This document shows, in pieces, positions 41,547-51,251 of a stretch of 64,000 nt of DNA. Position 1 is the first letter of the stretch. Each line of letters begins with the position of its first letter. A model generated the notes under the pieces. That model was not told where the DNA came from. It ran no database searches and worked only from the letters and a program-made list of their open reading frames with translations. The DNA is from Fontibacter flavus (GTDB lineage: Bacteria; Bacteroidota; Bacteroidia; Cytophagales; Cyclobacteriaceae), in NCBI RefSeq assembly GCF_042432905.1, contig NZ_JBHLWI010000037.1, forward strand, positions 69,009 through 133,008, written 5' to 3'. The position numbers and the translations under genes are program-made.

Positions 41547-44044
41547 GGGTTCGGATTTTTGGTTTTGCGCATATCGGAAGCCAGGGCTTTTATTGCGGCT
41601 TTCATGTCACCGCCAAACTTTTGGGTATATTCCTGGACTTTTACCTTTTCGCTTTCCTCAGTGGTGTAGGCCAGATATTCCTCAAGGGAAACCTCCGTGC
41701 GGTACACTTTGGACAGCTGCCCTCCAAGACCGATGAACACCTCTTTGTACATCCGTTCGGGGTCATTGGCCTTGTTGATGGACAGGATCAGGGATTTTTC
41801 CTTTTCAGTAAGCCCCAACAGTTCCTGTATTTGGTCGAACTTGTTTTGATATTTGCTCTGATCAAGGAGGATCTTGCAGTCGGAGTTGTTGATGATGGCC
41901 TGTTTGACCACAGGTGAGGAAATGATGTCCTCTACTTCCTGAGTGACTACGATGGCCTCACCGAAGAATTTCCGAACGGTCTTAAAAAGGTATTTGATGT
42001 ATTCGGCCATTCCCTCTTTGGCGATGGCTTTCCACGCCTCTTCAATCAGGATCATCTTTCGGATGCCTTTGAGTTTTCTCATTTTAGAAATAAAAATCTC
42101 CATAATGATGATGGTGACAACCGGAAAAAGTATGGGATGATCCTTGATGTTATCGAGTTCAAAGACGATAAAGCGCTGTTGCAACAGGTTAAGGTTTTTG
42201 CGGGCATTCAGCAGGTAATCAAATTCCCCTCCCTTATAGTATGGCCTCAGGACATACAGGAAATTCTCCACGTCAAAGTCTTTGTCTTTTACCCTGTCCT
42301 TTTTGAGGGTTTCGGTAAATTCGTTTTGCAGGTATTCATAGAAGCTGTCAAAGCAGGGGAAAATGTCCGGGTGTTTTTCAAGCTTTTGATAATAGCCCGT
42401 CAGTGCATTGGAAAGGGCAACGTACTCGGAACGCTTGAACACTTCATCGTCTTTTTTCCAAAGAGCCAACAATAATGTTTTCAGGCTTTCCTTCTTTTCA
42501 GTATCCAAAACGGCACCATCTTCCAAATAAAATGGGTTGAAACGGATGGGGTTGTTTTCTTCATAAGTAAAATAGTAGCCATTTACCAGATCACACAGTC
42601 CCCGGTAGGAGTGTCCCACATCAACGAGAACAATATGGGTGCCTTGCTCATAGTAACTGCGTACCATGTGGTTGGTGAAAAATGATTTGCCGCTACCGGA
42701 TGGCCCCAATATGAATTTGTTCCTATTGGTAATGAAACCCCTCTTCATGGGTTCATCGGATATGTCCACATGGACAGGTGTTCCATTCAACCTTTCGCCC
42801 AGCCTTATCCCTACTGGACTTAGGGATGAACGATAGGCAGTTTCCGCATTGAAGAGACAGGCTGCCTGCTCTATAAAGGTGTCAAAAGTGTCGTTGACAG
42901 GGATGTCCCCTGAGTTGCCCGGTATTCCTGCCCAAAAAAGCTGTGGCGCTCCACGGGTTTCGAGTTTGGGTACCGCATCAATCCTTGCCAGTGACGAGGA
43001 CACCATGTTTCTAAGGTCTTTCAGGTTATCCCTTTCGTCTGTCCATACCAGTATGTTGAAGTGTGCTTTTACGGGCATCCTCTGCTGGCTAATTGCTTCG
43101 TTGAGGAAGTCCGATACAGCTTCCCGGGCGATGGCGTTTTCCCTGCTGTATGCTGACAGGGATTGTAACCTGAGCCGCTTGCTTTCAAGCTGTTTGAGGG
43201 TGAGTGCAGCATCGTCCACGATGACATACTGGTTGTAGATATGGTTGCAGGGAAGCAGATACCCCAAAGGCGATGCAAATGCGGTGGAGAAGCGTGTGCG
43301 GTCTGTGGAGTAACCTTCGTAGCCGGTGGAAGGACTGCAAGAGGATGGAAGGTCTTCAACGTCGGCCAAGGAAAACATCTGGCAATGGTTCTCGCCGATC
43401 TTCCATTCGGGTCTGAAAACGATGTCCTGTAATTCCGGAGCGTTGTCCTTCTCCAACAAATAGCAATACCTTTCGAGCAGTCCCGTATTGGATGCTGTTC
43501 CGGCCAGTTGTCCGGCATCCAGCGGGTTCAGGCTGACCATGCCGCAATCGGTAAGTATTCTTTTGAACTGGCCAATGGCATTGTCCAGTTCTTGATGTAT
43601 TTGTTCGTTAAGGGTGTCTTCCGGTACGATACCCTTTCCAAAAAGGTTGGATACCGCCGATGTGGAAAGCTTGTGCCCGGGATGCCGTTGTGTGATATAG
43701 AGGTAGCATTCGTGTTCCAAAAACGGTCGCTCGTGGAAGAACCTATCGCTTGATGCGGACAGGAAAGATTTGTCGCCGTGCGAAAAGTCTGCTTTGAAAC
43801 CCGTCTGAACAAACCAGTCCTGTTTGTGGAGAACGGAGTATTTTGGCAATACCTTGATGGCCTTTACCCAGGCCAGATGCAGGGTTTGGTAATCTTTCTC
43901 CGAAAGGGTGAATATTTCGGGAAGCTCCACCCTGAAAGCCGAGGTAATGTCGCCCTGTCTGGACAGCAGCAGGTCATTTTCGATCTTCCAGACCGGAAGA
44001 ACCTTCTCCATATCCACGATTCTGTAGTGTGCGTTGTGTGTCAT
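41543..44044 (-). CDS. traG: TraG-family conjugation ATPase (VirB4-like)
   Basis: 833 residues. Walker A GPSGSGKS at 447-454, Walker B KMILIEEAWK, and the conserved VTQEVEDIISSPVVKQAII block near the C-terminus. The N-terminal half lacks motifs, as in VirB4 proteins. It powers assembly of the mating channel. This is the VirB4 counterpart and not the coupling protein, although F-plasmid naming would suggest otherwise. It overlaps both traF and traI by four bases. Confidence 0.95.
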   Translation of the reverse strand: MTHNAHYRIVDMEKVLPVWKIENDLLLSRQGDITSAFRVELPEIFTLSEKDYQTLHLAWVKAIKVLPKYSVLHKQDWFVQTGFKADFSHGDKSFLSASSDRFFHERPFLEHECYLYITQRHPGHKLSTSAVSNLFGKGIVPEDTLNEQIHQELDNAIGQFKRILTDCGMVSLNPLDAGQLAGTASNTGLLERYCYLLEKDNAPELQDIVFRPEWKIGENHCQMFSLADVEDLPSSCSPSTGYEGYSTDRTRFSTAFASPLGYLLPCNHIYNQYVIVDDAALTLKQLESKRLRLQSLSAYSRENAIAREAVSDFLNEAISQQRMPVKAHFNILVWTDERDNLKDLRNMVSSSLARIDAVPKLETRGAPQLFWAGIPGNSGDIPVNDTFDTFIEQAACLFNAETAYRSSLSPVGIRLGERLNGTPVHVDISDEPMKRGFITNRNKFILGPSGSGKSFFTNHMVRSYYEQGTHIVLVDVGHSYRGLCDLVNGYYFTYEENNPIRFNPFYLEDGAVLDTEKKESLKTLLLALWKKDDEVFKRSEYVALSNALTGYYQKLEKHPDIFPCFDSFYEYLQNEFTETLKKDRVKDKDFDVENFLYVLRPYYKGGEFDYLLNARKNLNLLQQRFIVFELDNIKDHPILFPVVTIIIMEIFISKMRKLKGIRKMILIEEAWKAIAKEGMAEYIKYLFKTVRKFFGEAIVVTQEVEDIISSPVVKQAIINNSDCKILLDQSKYQNKFDQIQELLGLTEKEKSLILSINKANDPERMYKEVFIGLGGQLSKVYRTEVSLEEYLAYTTEESEKVKVQEYTQKFGGDMKAAIKALASDMRKTKNPNP

Positions 44045-44358
44045 TGTTTTTTCCTTAGTCTGTAAAATGGCTTTCTGCTTCGTGATACCACTGCACCCGG
44101 GACATTCCTGAAGGCCATTTCTTTGAGCAGCCCGTGGCGTCCGTACTTCTTGCTCATGGCGAAGATTTTTGTGAAAAGCAGGACACCACCACCGATGATA
44201 AGCGGAAACAGCAGCAGGAGTGGGAATCCAATTAGGTAAAGCACTGCGAATGCGATCAACAGTACCACCAGTCCTGCGCCCAAATAGGCAATGTACTGGG
44301 CTTTGAAGCCTTTCAGTTCGATGGGCTTGTTGATGCCTTTGTTAATGGTATAGCTCAT
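44041..44358 (-). CDS. traF: DUF4133 membrane protein TraF
   Basis: 105 residues: MSYTINKGINKPIELKGFKA, two transmembrane helices (about 26-48 and 50-66), then KYGRHGLLKEMAFRNVPGAV. This is the DUF4133 pattern, the TraF (VirB3-like) protein that precedes traG in CTnDOT. It overlaps the helicase gene before and traG after by the ATGA arrangement. Confidence 0.88.
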   Translation of the reverse strand: MSYTINKGINKPIELKGFKAQYIAYLGAGLVVLLIAFAVLYLIGFPLLLLFPLIIGGGVLLFTKIFAMSKKYGRHGLLKEMAFRNVPGAVVSRSRKPFYRLRKKQ

Positions 44359-47300
44359 AGTTTTACACTTTTCTTTTTGCTTTTCTTCGCTTTTAGTTTT
44401 TTGCCGTTCACTCCGTGCCCGTTTAGTCCATGTCCGTTCAGGTGGGTTTTCTTTTTTGAAGTTTCTTCCTGTGATTGTGCAGGAGCATCACTGATCTGTT
44501 CCTTTTGGATATTGATGGCTATTTCCCTTTCCAATCCGGCCAATTCATTTTTGAGACTTTTTAGCTCCTCTGACTTTTCAAAGGGCTTTTCGGCCAGACT
44601 TTCAAGGCTGGGAATCTCTTTTTCCAGCCCATTTTTCCTCTCCACATGCTGTTCTTTGATTGTGTTAACCCGGTCAATGGCATTGAGAAAATGACGGGCT
44701 GCCAGCTTCGGGTTATCGGTGTTAGGAACTCCTCTGTTGTAGGTGTATTTCAGACCCGTTTCCGGGCTTTCCGCATAGAAGCTGTTCGCATAACTTGTGT
44801 ACACATTTCCCTCAACTTGATAAACCTGTTTTTGCCTTTTGATACAGAGGTCAAAACCATAGAGTGAGCCTATTTTGGCATGGCCTTCCTCCCCCGATCC
44901 GGGTTTCCAATTTTGATGGAGGTCGATGATATGCGCCCCTGTTTTTTCCGGCTTATCGGAATGAAAACCCTCCAGTTTGATGGGGTTGGATTTGCTGCCG
45001 TCTTTTTCATGTTTGAGCAGGCCATTGTATTTCTTTTCGTCCATTGAAAGTCTTCCCAGATCAGTCATCGTTTTATCCAAAGTTTCCCGGAGGTATCCCA
45101 GTTTTACTTTCGAGCCTGCGCACTCTTTCATATGGGCAGACCGCAGGCTTTCAAGGACAGCCACTTTCTTTTCGAGTTTTGATTTTTCCAGCAGGGAGGT
45201 GTCCCCGGAAAGGATGGCGATGTACTCGGAGAAATTCATTCCGTTCTGCTCATCCATCGCTCCCTCATCCAATCTCCTTACCTGAAGGGAACCGTTTTTC
45301 ATCTGGCTGATGAATGTCTGTTTATTCTTCAGCAGGTTGAACTTGTAATTGTCTAGGGATTGCTCCACGGCGTATACAAAGCTTTTGACCTTGTTCCCGA
45401 AATGTTCTTTGGCAATCCAGTTCCCCTGTCTTGCCCCTCTGCCATTGCGTTGTTCCAGTTCCGAAGGCTTCCAGGGAATGTCCAGGTGATGCATGGCTAC
45501 TACACGTTCTTGTACATTGAGACCAGTTCCCGCTTTATCTGTACTTCCAATCAGCACCCTGATCTGGCCGCTGTTCATCAATTGGAACAGCCGGTGTCTC
45601 TTTTTGTCCGACCAGTCATGGATATAGGTGATCTCGCTTGCGGGAATGCCGTGATCTTTGATGAGTTTTTCCTTTAAGGCGTCATAGACGTTGAAGCCAT
45701 CTTTCGGCGTACCGGTATCGGAAAAGATAATCTGTGTCCCTTTTTGGGGCGCACTTCCCCGGTAGATACCGGCTACCTGAGCTGCGCAAACATTGACTTT
45801 GCTCCCGGGATGGTCTGCGTATTCTTCACCTACCAGCCGCATGTCCAACGCCATCTTTTTGGCATAATTGGTGGCAATCAGCATACGGGCTTTGTCTTCT
45901 GTCTTCGACAAAGGCGCTCGTCCGATCAGGGTGGCATCCCCGGTTTTGGCAAAATCCATCAACTTGCCGATAAACTCTTGCTGGTCGGGAGTAGGCTTGA
46001 TATTGACCAGCTTTTCATCCAACTCCGGTTTGTCAAGCTGTATATGTTTGGCAGTCTTGTAATCGGTGATCTCATTATAAAACATGGCCAGTTCAGGCAC
46101 TTTGATAAAATGCCGGAACCGCTCTTTGGCGATGATCTCATTGGTGACCGAAAACTCAAAATCCACCGTTTTGCGGGCAAATACCGCAGCCCAGGCATCA
46201 AAATTCTCAATCTTCTGCCTTTGGAGTTCTTTGGGGCGCAGGTATTTGAAAAGCAGGTACATTTCCGTCAGGCTGTTGGAAATGGGGGTTCCGGAAAGAA
46301 AGGTGGCACTGAGATCAGTACTGTGTTTTTCCTGCAAGGTGCGGATGGCAAATAACATGTTCAGTGCTTTCTGGCTTCCCTGTGTATTGCCAAGTCCCGC
46401 AACCCGGTTGTGCCGCGTGGTAAAAGTGAGGTTTTTAAATTTGTGGGATTCATCGACCATGATGTTGTCTATGCCCATAGATTGAAAATCAATATGGTCG
46501 TCTTTCTTCTGCTCTATCCGTTGTATTACTTCTTTCAGCTTGCCTTCAAGGTTGGTCTTGCGGATTTCCAAACCTTTCAGCATCCGTCTGTTTACTTCAC
46601 CACCCATGTCACTGACCGTTTCGAGATCTTTTTCCACATTGGCCAGTTCCTCACTGAAAATCTTTTGCTGGATTTCCGGTGATTGGGGGATTTTTCCAAA
46701 CTGGTCATGGGTCATAATGACGCAATCCCAATCGTTGTTTTTGATCTCATGGAACAAACGTAACCTGTTGGCAGGGGTAAAATCATCGACGGTAGGAGCC
46801 AATACTCTTGCTCCGGGATAGGCTTTTTTATAGGTTTCGGCAATTTCTCCCACATTGGCCTTCAGTGCTAGAAGAATGGGCTTGCGTACCAGTCCCAGAC
46901 GTTTCATTTCATAGCTGGCTGCGATCATGGTCAGGGTTTTTCCCAACCCCACTTCGTGATCGACCAATGCACCATTGTTTTGAATGATCCGCCAAGCCGC
47001 ATTCTTTTGTGAAGGGTACAGGTCGTCAATCCCGAGGGCTTTTTTGTCCAATCCGGGGAATTCCAGATGATGGCCATCGTATTCCCGCAGGACATAGCAG
47101 TTATAGGTTTCGTTGTAGAGGGTTTCCAGTGCGGTTTTATCTATTGCAGGCAAGTCATTGAGCCATTCCGAGAACCGGGTGCGGATGGATTCAATTTTCT
47201 GGTGTGCCAACTGGATGGCCTTGTTATCGGGAACCCTGACTTTCTTACCGTCTGCCAGTTCCACCTCACGGGTAAAAAACGGCGTAGTGTTTTCCATTGC

Positions 47301-47666
47301 ATGTTCCAGAATGCTGTTGCCGTACATGGTCTTGCCACTTTCGGGGGTAATGGCAAATTCTCTCCATATCTTTACATTCCTGCCCTGTGGAATTGCCCTG
47401 AAAGTGTCCATCGAAGGGAAGTAGCTGATGCGGGTATCCGTTTCAAAAAGATCGGTGGCAAACCTGCTGTAATATTTCTCAGGGATCCATCGTTCACCAA
47501 GATTGAAATCCAGCATTTCGAATGGAATGGGTGCCGGCTGTACGTTCTTTATGGCCGCCAGACTCTCTTTCACGTATTGGTTCTCGGGATTGTCTGTAGA
47601 GGCCTTTTCTGCCGACCGTAATTTTTCCAGCACATTCCCGGACAGGATTTGTCGGCTGGTTCCCAT
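44355..47666 (-). CDS. SNF2-type helicase half of a frameshifted methylase-helicase
   Basis: About 1103 codons in the frame that begins with an ATG at 47666, most likely not a real start but the continuation of the preceding frame. The superfamily-2 motifs are DHEVGLGKTLTM (motif I, about 237-248), MVDESHKFKNL (II), then FLSGTPISNSLTEMYLLF (III), and GTDKAGTGLNVQERVVAMHH with ELEQRNGRGARQGN (V-VI). The C-terminus is Lys-rich. In homologous elements one protein of about 1850-1900 residues carries both methylase and helicase, thought to protect the element from restriction. Restoring one A in an A-run would fuse the two frames. Confidence 0.85.
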   Translation of the reverse strand: MGTSRQILSGNVLEKLRSAEKASTDNPENQYVKESLAAIKNVQPAPIPFEMLDFNLGERWIPEKYYSRFATDLFETDTRISYFPSMDTFRAIPQGRNVKIWREFAITPESGKTMYGNSILEHAMENTTPFFTREVELADGKKVRVPDNKAIQLAHQKIESIRTRFSEWLNDLPAIDKTALETLYNETYNCYVLREYDGHHLEFPGLDKKALGIDDLYPSQKNAAWRIIQNNGALVDHEVGLGKTLTMIAASYEMKRLGLVRKPILLALKANVGEIAETYKKAYPGARVLAPTVDDFTPANRLRLFHEIKNNDWDCVIMTHDQFGKIPQSPEIQQKIFSEELANVEKDLETVSDMGGEVNRRMLKGLEIRKTNLEGKLKEVIQRIEQKKDDHIDFQSMGIDNIMVDESHKFKNLTFTTRHNRVAGLGNTQGSQKALNMLFAIRTLQEKHSTDLSATFLSGTPISNSLTEMYLLFKYLRPKELQRQKIENFDAWAAVFARKTVDFEFSVTNEIIAKERFRHFIKVPELAMFYNEITDYKTAKHIQLDKPELDEKLVNIKPTPDQQEFIGKLMDFAKTGDATLIGRAPLSKTEDKARMLIATNYAKKMALDMRLVGEEYADHPGSKVNVCAAQVAGIYRGSAPQKGTQIIFSDTGTPKDGFNVYDALKEKLIKDHGIPASEITYIHDWSDKKRHRLFQLMNSGQIRVLIGSTDKAGTGLNVQERVVAMHHLDIPWKPSELEQRNGRGARQGNWIAKEHFGNKVKSFVYAVEQSLDNYKFNLLKNKQTFISQMKNGSLQVRRLDEGAMDEQNGMNFSEYIAILSGDTSLLEKSKLEKKVAVLESLRSAHMKECAGSKVKLGYLRETLDKTMTDLGRLSMDEKKYNGLLKHEKDGSKSNPIKLEGFHSDKPEKTGAHIIDLHQNWKPGSGEEGHAKIGSLYGFDLCIKRQKQVYQVEGNVYTSYANSFYAESPETGLKYTYNRGVPNTDNPKLAARHFLNAIDRVNTIKEQHVERKNGLEKEIPSLESLAEKPFEKSEELKSLKNELAGLEREIAINIQKEQISDAPAQSQEETSKKKTHLNGHGLNGHGVNGKKLKAKKSKKKSVKL

Positions 47667-49870
47667 TTTCGGGAATCTGGATTCAGATAGATTTTGTGCC
47701 TTAACAAAAGCGGGATTTCTTCCACATCTTTGGCCAAGACAGCACCTATAAATGACAGGTTGACCTCACCGTACCTGTTGAGCGACTGAGCAAGGGCAAT
47801 AGCAGGATCGTCAGTTGAAAAGGTATTCTCTTGGATGCTTTCCTGACGGTTGAACACATCTGATTTGACAAAAAGGCTGCCCTCTCTTCTTTCCAACGAG
47901 GAAAGCATGATCAGCCCATGTGCCAGATCTTCCTTTATGCGGGCTGCATTTTCTTTTTGGTTGAGCTGGCCAAAGCTTTTTGTGAACTCGTCATAGGCCT
48001 TCCCGATGGTATCAAGGTATCCATCAGGTTTTTCCTCTCCTTGGTTTTTATCAAGATAAGCATCCCGCAGTTCAATGTACTTTTGATAAAAATCCCGATG
48101 TCTTTCACCGTCAACCAAGGGAACCACGTTCATGGTACCATCCGGTGATCCTGAAGCTTCCAGCCTCCCCGGCTTACCTTCATTCATGACCAAGGCGCCT
48201 GCTACATGAAAAGGCTTTGAGACCTGAAAGGCCATTGGCTTGTCCAGAATGTTCCGGAAAGCTTCTTTCAGTTGTGGTTCACCTTCAAAAAGGTATTCAT
48301 GGCCGTACTGTCGGAGCTCGCGCGTAAGGTTTTGCAGCCTGTAAGGAAGCACTGCTGCATTCATCCAGTTTGCAGAGAAGGTAATCTCCTTCAGGTTGGA
48401 GTACAGCTTGTAATGGTATTTTGAGTTGTTCAGCGCACGGGCTGTCAACAGTACAATACCTTCATGTTCCGGATTATCTGCTGTCCTGATCACACCAAGC
48501 ATTTTGACGGATTGCTTTTGGATCACTGTTGCGTCCAGACTGTTCAGATAGTCCATTGCCCTGTTGGTCTTTTCAGCAGGCATGGCATCGAAAAGTCCAA
48601 GCTGGATACTTTCCTGTGTCTGCCGTTTTTCGGGTGCGGGCACATAGGTCAGTTTCGGAGCATCGGATACCTGTTGTTGTGATGCTCCTTTCACCAACTG
48701 TTCTCCAAGGGAATGGAAAGCCTTGACATTGAGCCTTTCCTGAAAGTCTGTTTTAAGCAGCGCACTCAGCGTATCGCCAATATTCCCGATATTTCCCGTC
48801 TGCCATACGGAAATATTCGCCTTGCCATATTGGTTCTTCCCGGGGCCTACTTCGTTGCCAACAATGCGTGACGGGTGCGATACGATAAATTCATTCAGAC
48901 TGAATTCCCCGAATTCGTTGCTCTTATTGACCGTTCCCAGCAGTTGTTTTTCCTCCGCAGACAACCCCTCTTTATTGTCGTTTTTCTGCACGACTAAAAG
49001 ATGGCTTGGCGCTTCGGTGTTTCCGGTATCTTTCATCAGGTTGTCCGGCATGACGGACAGGCTTACAAAATCTGCCCTTTCAAACAGGTGCTGGCGTGCG
49101 GCTTTGTTTGAAGGGTTGTTCAAAAAGGCATCCGTGGTGATATAGGCCATCAGGCCACCATGTCCAAGTTTGTCCAGTCCTTTGGCAAAAAAGTAGTTGT
49201 GTATTTTACTGGTCAGTTCAGAGTTCTGGTAAGCAGGGTCATAAACCCTGAAATTCCCAAAGGGAATATTGCTCACCACCAGATCAAATTTACCGTTCTC
49301 CTCATTTGGGGTATTTTCAAAACCAGTGACCTGTATTTTTGAAGGAACGCCTAGATTGGGAGCGAGGGCTTCCAGCACCTTTCCGGTCAATACATCTTTC
49401 TCCACCGCAGTTGCGGCATGCAGTTGTGGAAATGCTTTTACCGCCTCGCTGATAAATATTCCTGCACCGGAACTCGGCTCATATAGCTTGGTTGGATTTA
49501 CACCCTGGGCTTTAAGCGTTTCATAAAGCACCTTTGGGACAATATCTGGCGTGTAAAAGGAAGTCAGGACACTGTTTTTAAGGGATTGTATGGCCTCGTT
49601 ATATTCCTTCCCGGACAAGTTGCCCTCCAACAATTGCTTGAGCTGTGTGATATCGTCAAACAGTTCCAAATCACTTTTTGACGCACCAAGATTCTTCCAG
49701 TTTTTGTCTTCAATGTCCAGATACAGGATGGCCTTTATTCCGCCAAAGCCAGAATAGGCCTGAAGCTTGGCGAGGTCTCCCGCCTCGGGCTGTCTTCCCC
49801 CAAGGAGGGCAAATGCCACCCTGAGGGCTTCGATATTTTCCCTGAGTTTATGTTTTGGGTTGTAGGCCAT
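47570..49870 (-). CDS. N6-adenine methylase half of a frameshifted methylase-helicase
   Basis: 766 codons. The methylase motifs are a TSFYTPDIVPKVL block, motif I EPSSGAG (131-137) and motif IV as SNIPFGNF (NIPF at 201-204), a variant of NPPF seen in phage and element-borne enzymes. The frame runs smoothly to RKWEPADKS and then enters about 20 codons of nonsense before a stop. The other frame continues with ILSGNVLEKLR. The natural product is therefore probably a fused methylase-helicase, and this is its N-terminal part. It begins one base inside the end of the DUF1896-like gene. Confidence 0.8.
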   Translation of the reverse strand: MAYNPKHKLRENIEALRVAFALLGGRQPEAGDLAKLQAYSGFGGIKAILYLDIEDKNWKNLGASKSDLELFDDITQLKQLLEGNLSGKEYNEAIQSLKNSVLTSFYTPDIVPKVLYETLKAQGVNPTKLYEPSSGAGIFISEAVKAFPQLHAATAVEKDVLTGKVLEALAPNLGVPSKIQVTGFENTPNEENGKFDLVVSNIPFGNFRVYDPAYQNSELTSKIHNYFFAKGLDKLGHGGLMAYITTDAFLNNPSNKAARQHLFERADFVSLSVMPDNLMKDTGNTEAPSHLLVVQKNDNKEGLSAEEKQLLGTVNKSNEFGEFSLNEFIVSHPSRIVGNEVGPGKNQYGKANISVWQTGNIGNIGDTLSALLKTDFQERLNVKAFHSLGEQLVKGASQQQVSDAPKLTYVPAPEKRQTQESIQLGLFDAMPAEKTNRAMDYLNSLDATVIQKQSVKMLGVIRTADNPEHEGIVLLTARALNNSKYHYKLYSNLKEITFSANWMNAAVLPYRLQNLTRELRQYGHEYLFEGEPQLKEAFRNILDKPMAFQVSKPFHVAGALVMNEGKPGRLEASGSPDGTMNVVPLVDGERHRDFYQKYIELRDAYLDKNQGEEKPDGYLDTIGKAYDEFTKSFGQLNQKENAARIKEDLAHGLIMLSSLERREGSLFVKSDVFNRQESIQENTFSTDDPAIALAQSLNRYGEVNLSFIGAVLAKDVEEIPLLLRHKIYLNPDSRKWEPADKSCPGMCWKNYGRQKRPLQTIPRTNT

Positions 49871-50319
49871 CAGTAGTTTTCCTGTGATTGTTGCATCAGG
49901 TATTCGTGAAGTGTGCCTGTGACAGTGTAGTAGAGTTCCCTGCTTTCGCTGTTATGATGGTCAAATGCATAGGCGTCAAATGCAGGTGCGCAGTCTTTGA
50001 GCATATTCATCACCTCCCATTGGAGTATCCCGGCGGATTGGAACTTTTGGTAATCATCGCTGAACTCCTCTTCCAGCACATGTAGCAGGTAGCTGTACCG
50101 GGAAGGCGGAAATTCACCGACCAATGCATCCATGCATTTTTCCTGAATGATGTAACCGGGGGCATTTTTGGCATACAGCTCCTCCAGCAGGGGCGTAAGC
50201 CCTTCCACCTTTTGGTCGATGAAAGCGCTTACACCCTGATCTTCCTGAAGGGCTACAAGCAAATCAGGATGCTCTGTAGACAGAAATCGATGCAGTTTCT
50301 TTTTGAGAATTTGCTTCAT
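49870..50319 (-). CDS. DUF1896-like protein
   Basis: 149 residues, helical, acidic, no signal peptide. The segments YIIQEKCMDALVGEFPPSRY and YLLHVLEEEFSDDYQKF resemble my recollection of DUF1896, a family confined to Bacteroidota conjugative elements and their neighbourhoods. It lies between traE and the methylase, overlapping the latter by one base, so it may belong functionally to the methylase-helicase. Function unknown. Confidence 0.6.
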   Translation of the reverse strand: MKQILKKKLHRFLSTEHPDLLVALQEDQGVSAFIDQKVEGLTPLLEELYAKNAPGYIIQEKCMDALVGEFPPSRYSYLLHVLEEEFSDDYQKFQSAGILQWEVMNMLKDCAPAFDAYAFDHHNSESRELYYTVTGTLHEYLMQQSQENY

Positions 50320-50331
50320 TGAGAATGCTTT

Positions 50332-50664
50332 TTACAGACCGAAGAAGCTGGAAAGGACTGTAGCCACCAATACCAGAAAGATGCATGAGCCGAACCATGC
50401 CGTAGCCACTTTCCCGGTATCATGGTCACCACTGTTCCATTTGTTGTACACTTTGATGGCACCGATCAGCCCCACCAATGCCCCGATGGCGTACATCAGG
50501 TTGATGGCGGTCTGGTAATAGGTTCTGATGTGGTTGGTCGCATCCACAATTCCCGCAGTTCCGCTTTGGGAATATGCATTGTAGCAGCACAGGACAGATG
50601 CGATAAGTAGGAGAAGCAGGAACTTCCAGTTTCTTTGGGGACAGGTAGCAATGTTTACATTCAT
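50332..50664 (-). CDS. traE: DUF4134 membrane protein TraE
   Basis: 110 residues: a signal-like first helix (about 14-30), TAGIVDATNHIRTYYQTAIN, then two helices (about 54-72 and 87-106) around VYNKWNSGDHDTGKV. This is the DUF4134/TraE pattern, a VirB2-like candidate for the pilus or channel subunit. It overlaps the preceding gene by ATGA. Unlike in CTnDOT, traF does not follow directly. Confidence 0.88.
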   Translation of the reverse strand: MNVNIATCPQRNWKFLLLLLIASVLCCYNAYSQSGTAGIVDATNHIRTYYQTAINLMYAIGALVGLIGAIKVYNKWNSGDHDTGKVATAWFGSCIFLVLVATVLSSFFGL

Positions 50665-51128
50665 GGTTTTTGATTTTTATTGATAGGCATATTTTCAATG
50701 AGGGCTTTCCAGCGGTTTTCCAGTTCCTCATGGGTAATTTCCAGACCGATCTTCTTTGCCTCGGCATGGATACAGTTGTTGATGGCGTGCCTGAAAGCGG
50801 GGACTTTCAAGCCTTCGAAGGTTTCCAGCTTTTGGGTGATCTGGAACAACAGCACTTTTTTATCCTTTGACCGGGCAAAAGTGGGAATCACCTTCTCCCG
50901 CAAATCGGCGTTGATCATTTCAAGCTCACCAAAAGCCTTGGCAAACTGCGATTCGGAAAGAAGGATGCTTGTCTCAGGCTTCTCGCCTTTTTTTTTGGAA
51001 GGGATCTTCAATTCCATTTTGGCGGCTATTTCTTTCCCAAAGTAGCGTGCCGCCACATAGAGATAGTAGACCGTGAATAGGATTCCCAGAGCGAGGAAAA
51101 ACTGTTCCCATGTAATTTCATTGAGCAT
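50661..51128 (-). CDS. Small membrane protein at the start of the tra operon
   Basis: 155 residues from the ATG at 51128 (MLNEITWEQFFLALG). One transmembrane helix (about 9-28) is followed by a charged cytosolic part with LSESQFAKAFGELEMINADL and LEITHEELENRWKALIENMP. It resembles genes that head the tra operon in Cytophagia and Flavobacteriia elements, but I cannot name it. Its ATG sits about 200 bases from a sigma-factor remnant, and no clear promoter box was found. Confidence 0.7.
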   Translation of the reverse strand: MLNEITWEQFFLALGILFTVYYLYVAARYFGKEIAAKMELKIPSKKKGEKPETSILLSESQFAKAFGELEMINADLREKVIPTFARSKDKKVLLFQITQKLETFEGLKVPAFRHAINNCIHAEAKKIGLEITHEELENRWKALIENMPINKNQKP

Positions 51129-51251
51129 AGTGATTGGTTTGAAGTTGAACTTTTCTGGTGCAATTGTGAAGGGCAAAATTCCCCTGACGGGATCGTTTTT
51201 TATCACACTGCGATTTGGAAGTGGGTCAAATTGATTGGCAAGAAATGGCTG

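Noticed and set aside
45744..46355. 203-codon plus-strand frame inside the helicase gene
   Set aside because: Opposite-strand shadow over the helicase motifs; its sequence has the uneven composition typical of antisense frames.
47648..47650. Programmed -1 ribosomal frameshift joining methylase and helicase
   Set aside because: The bases at the junction (gac aaa tcc) do not form an X XXY YYZ slippery heptamer and no strong downstream stem was noticed, so a mutation or read error is more likely.
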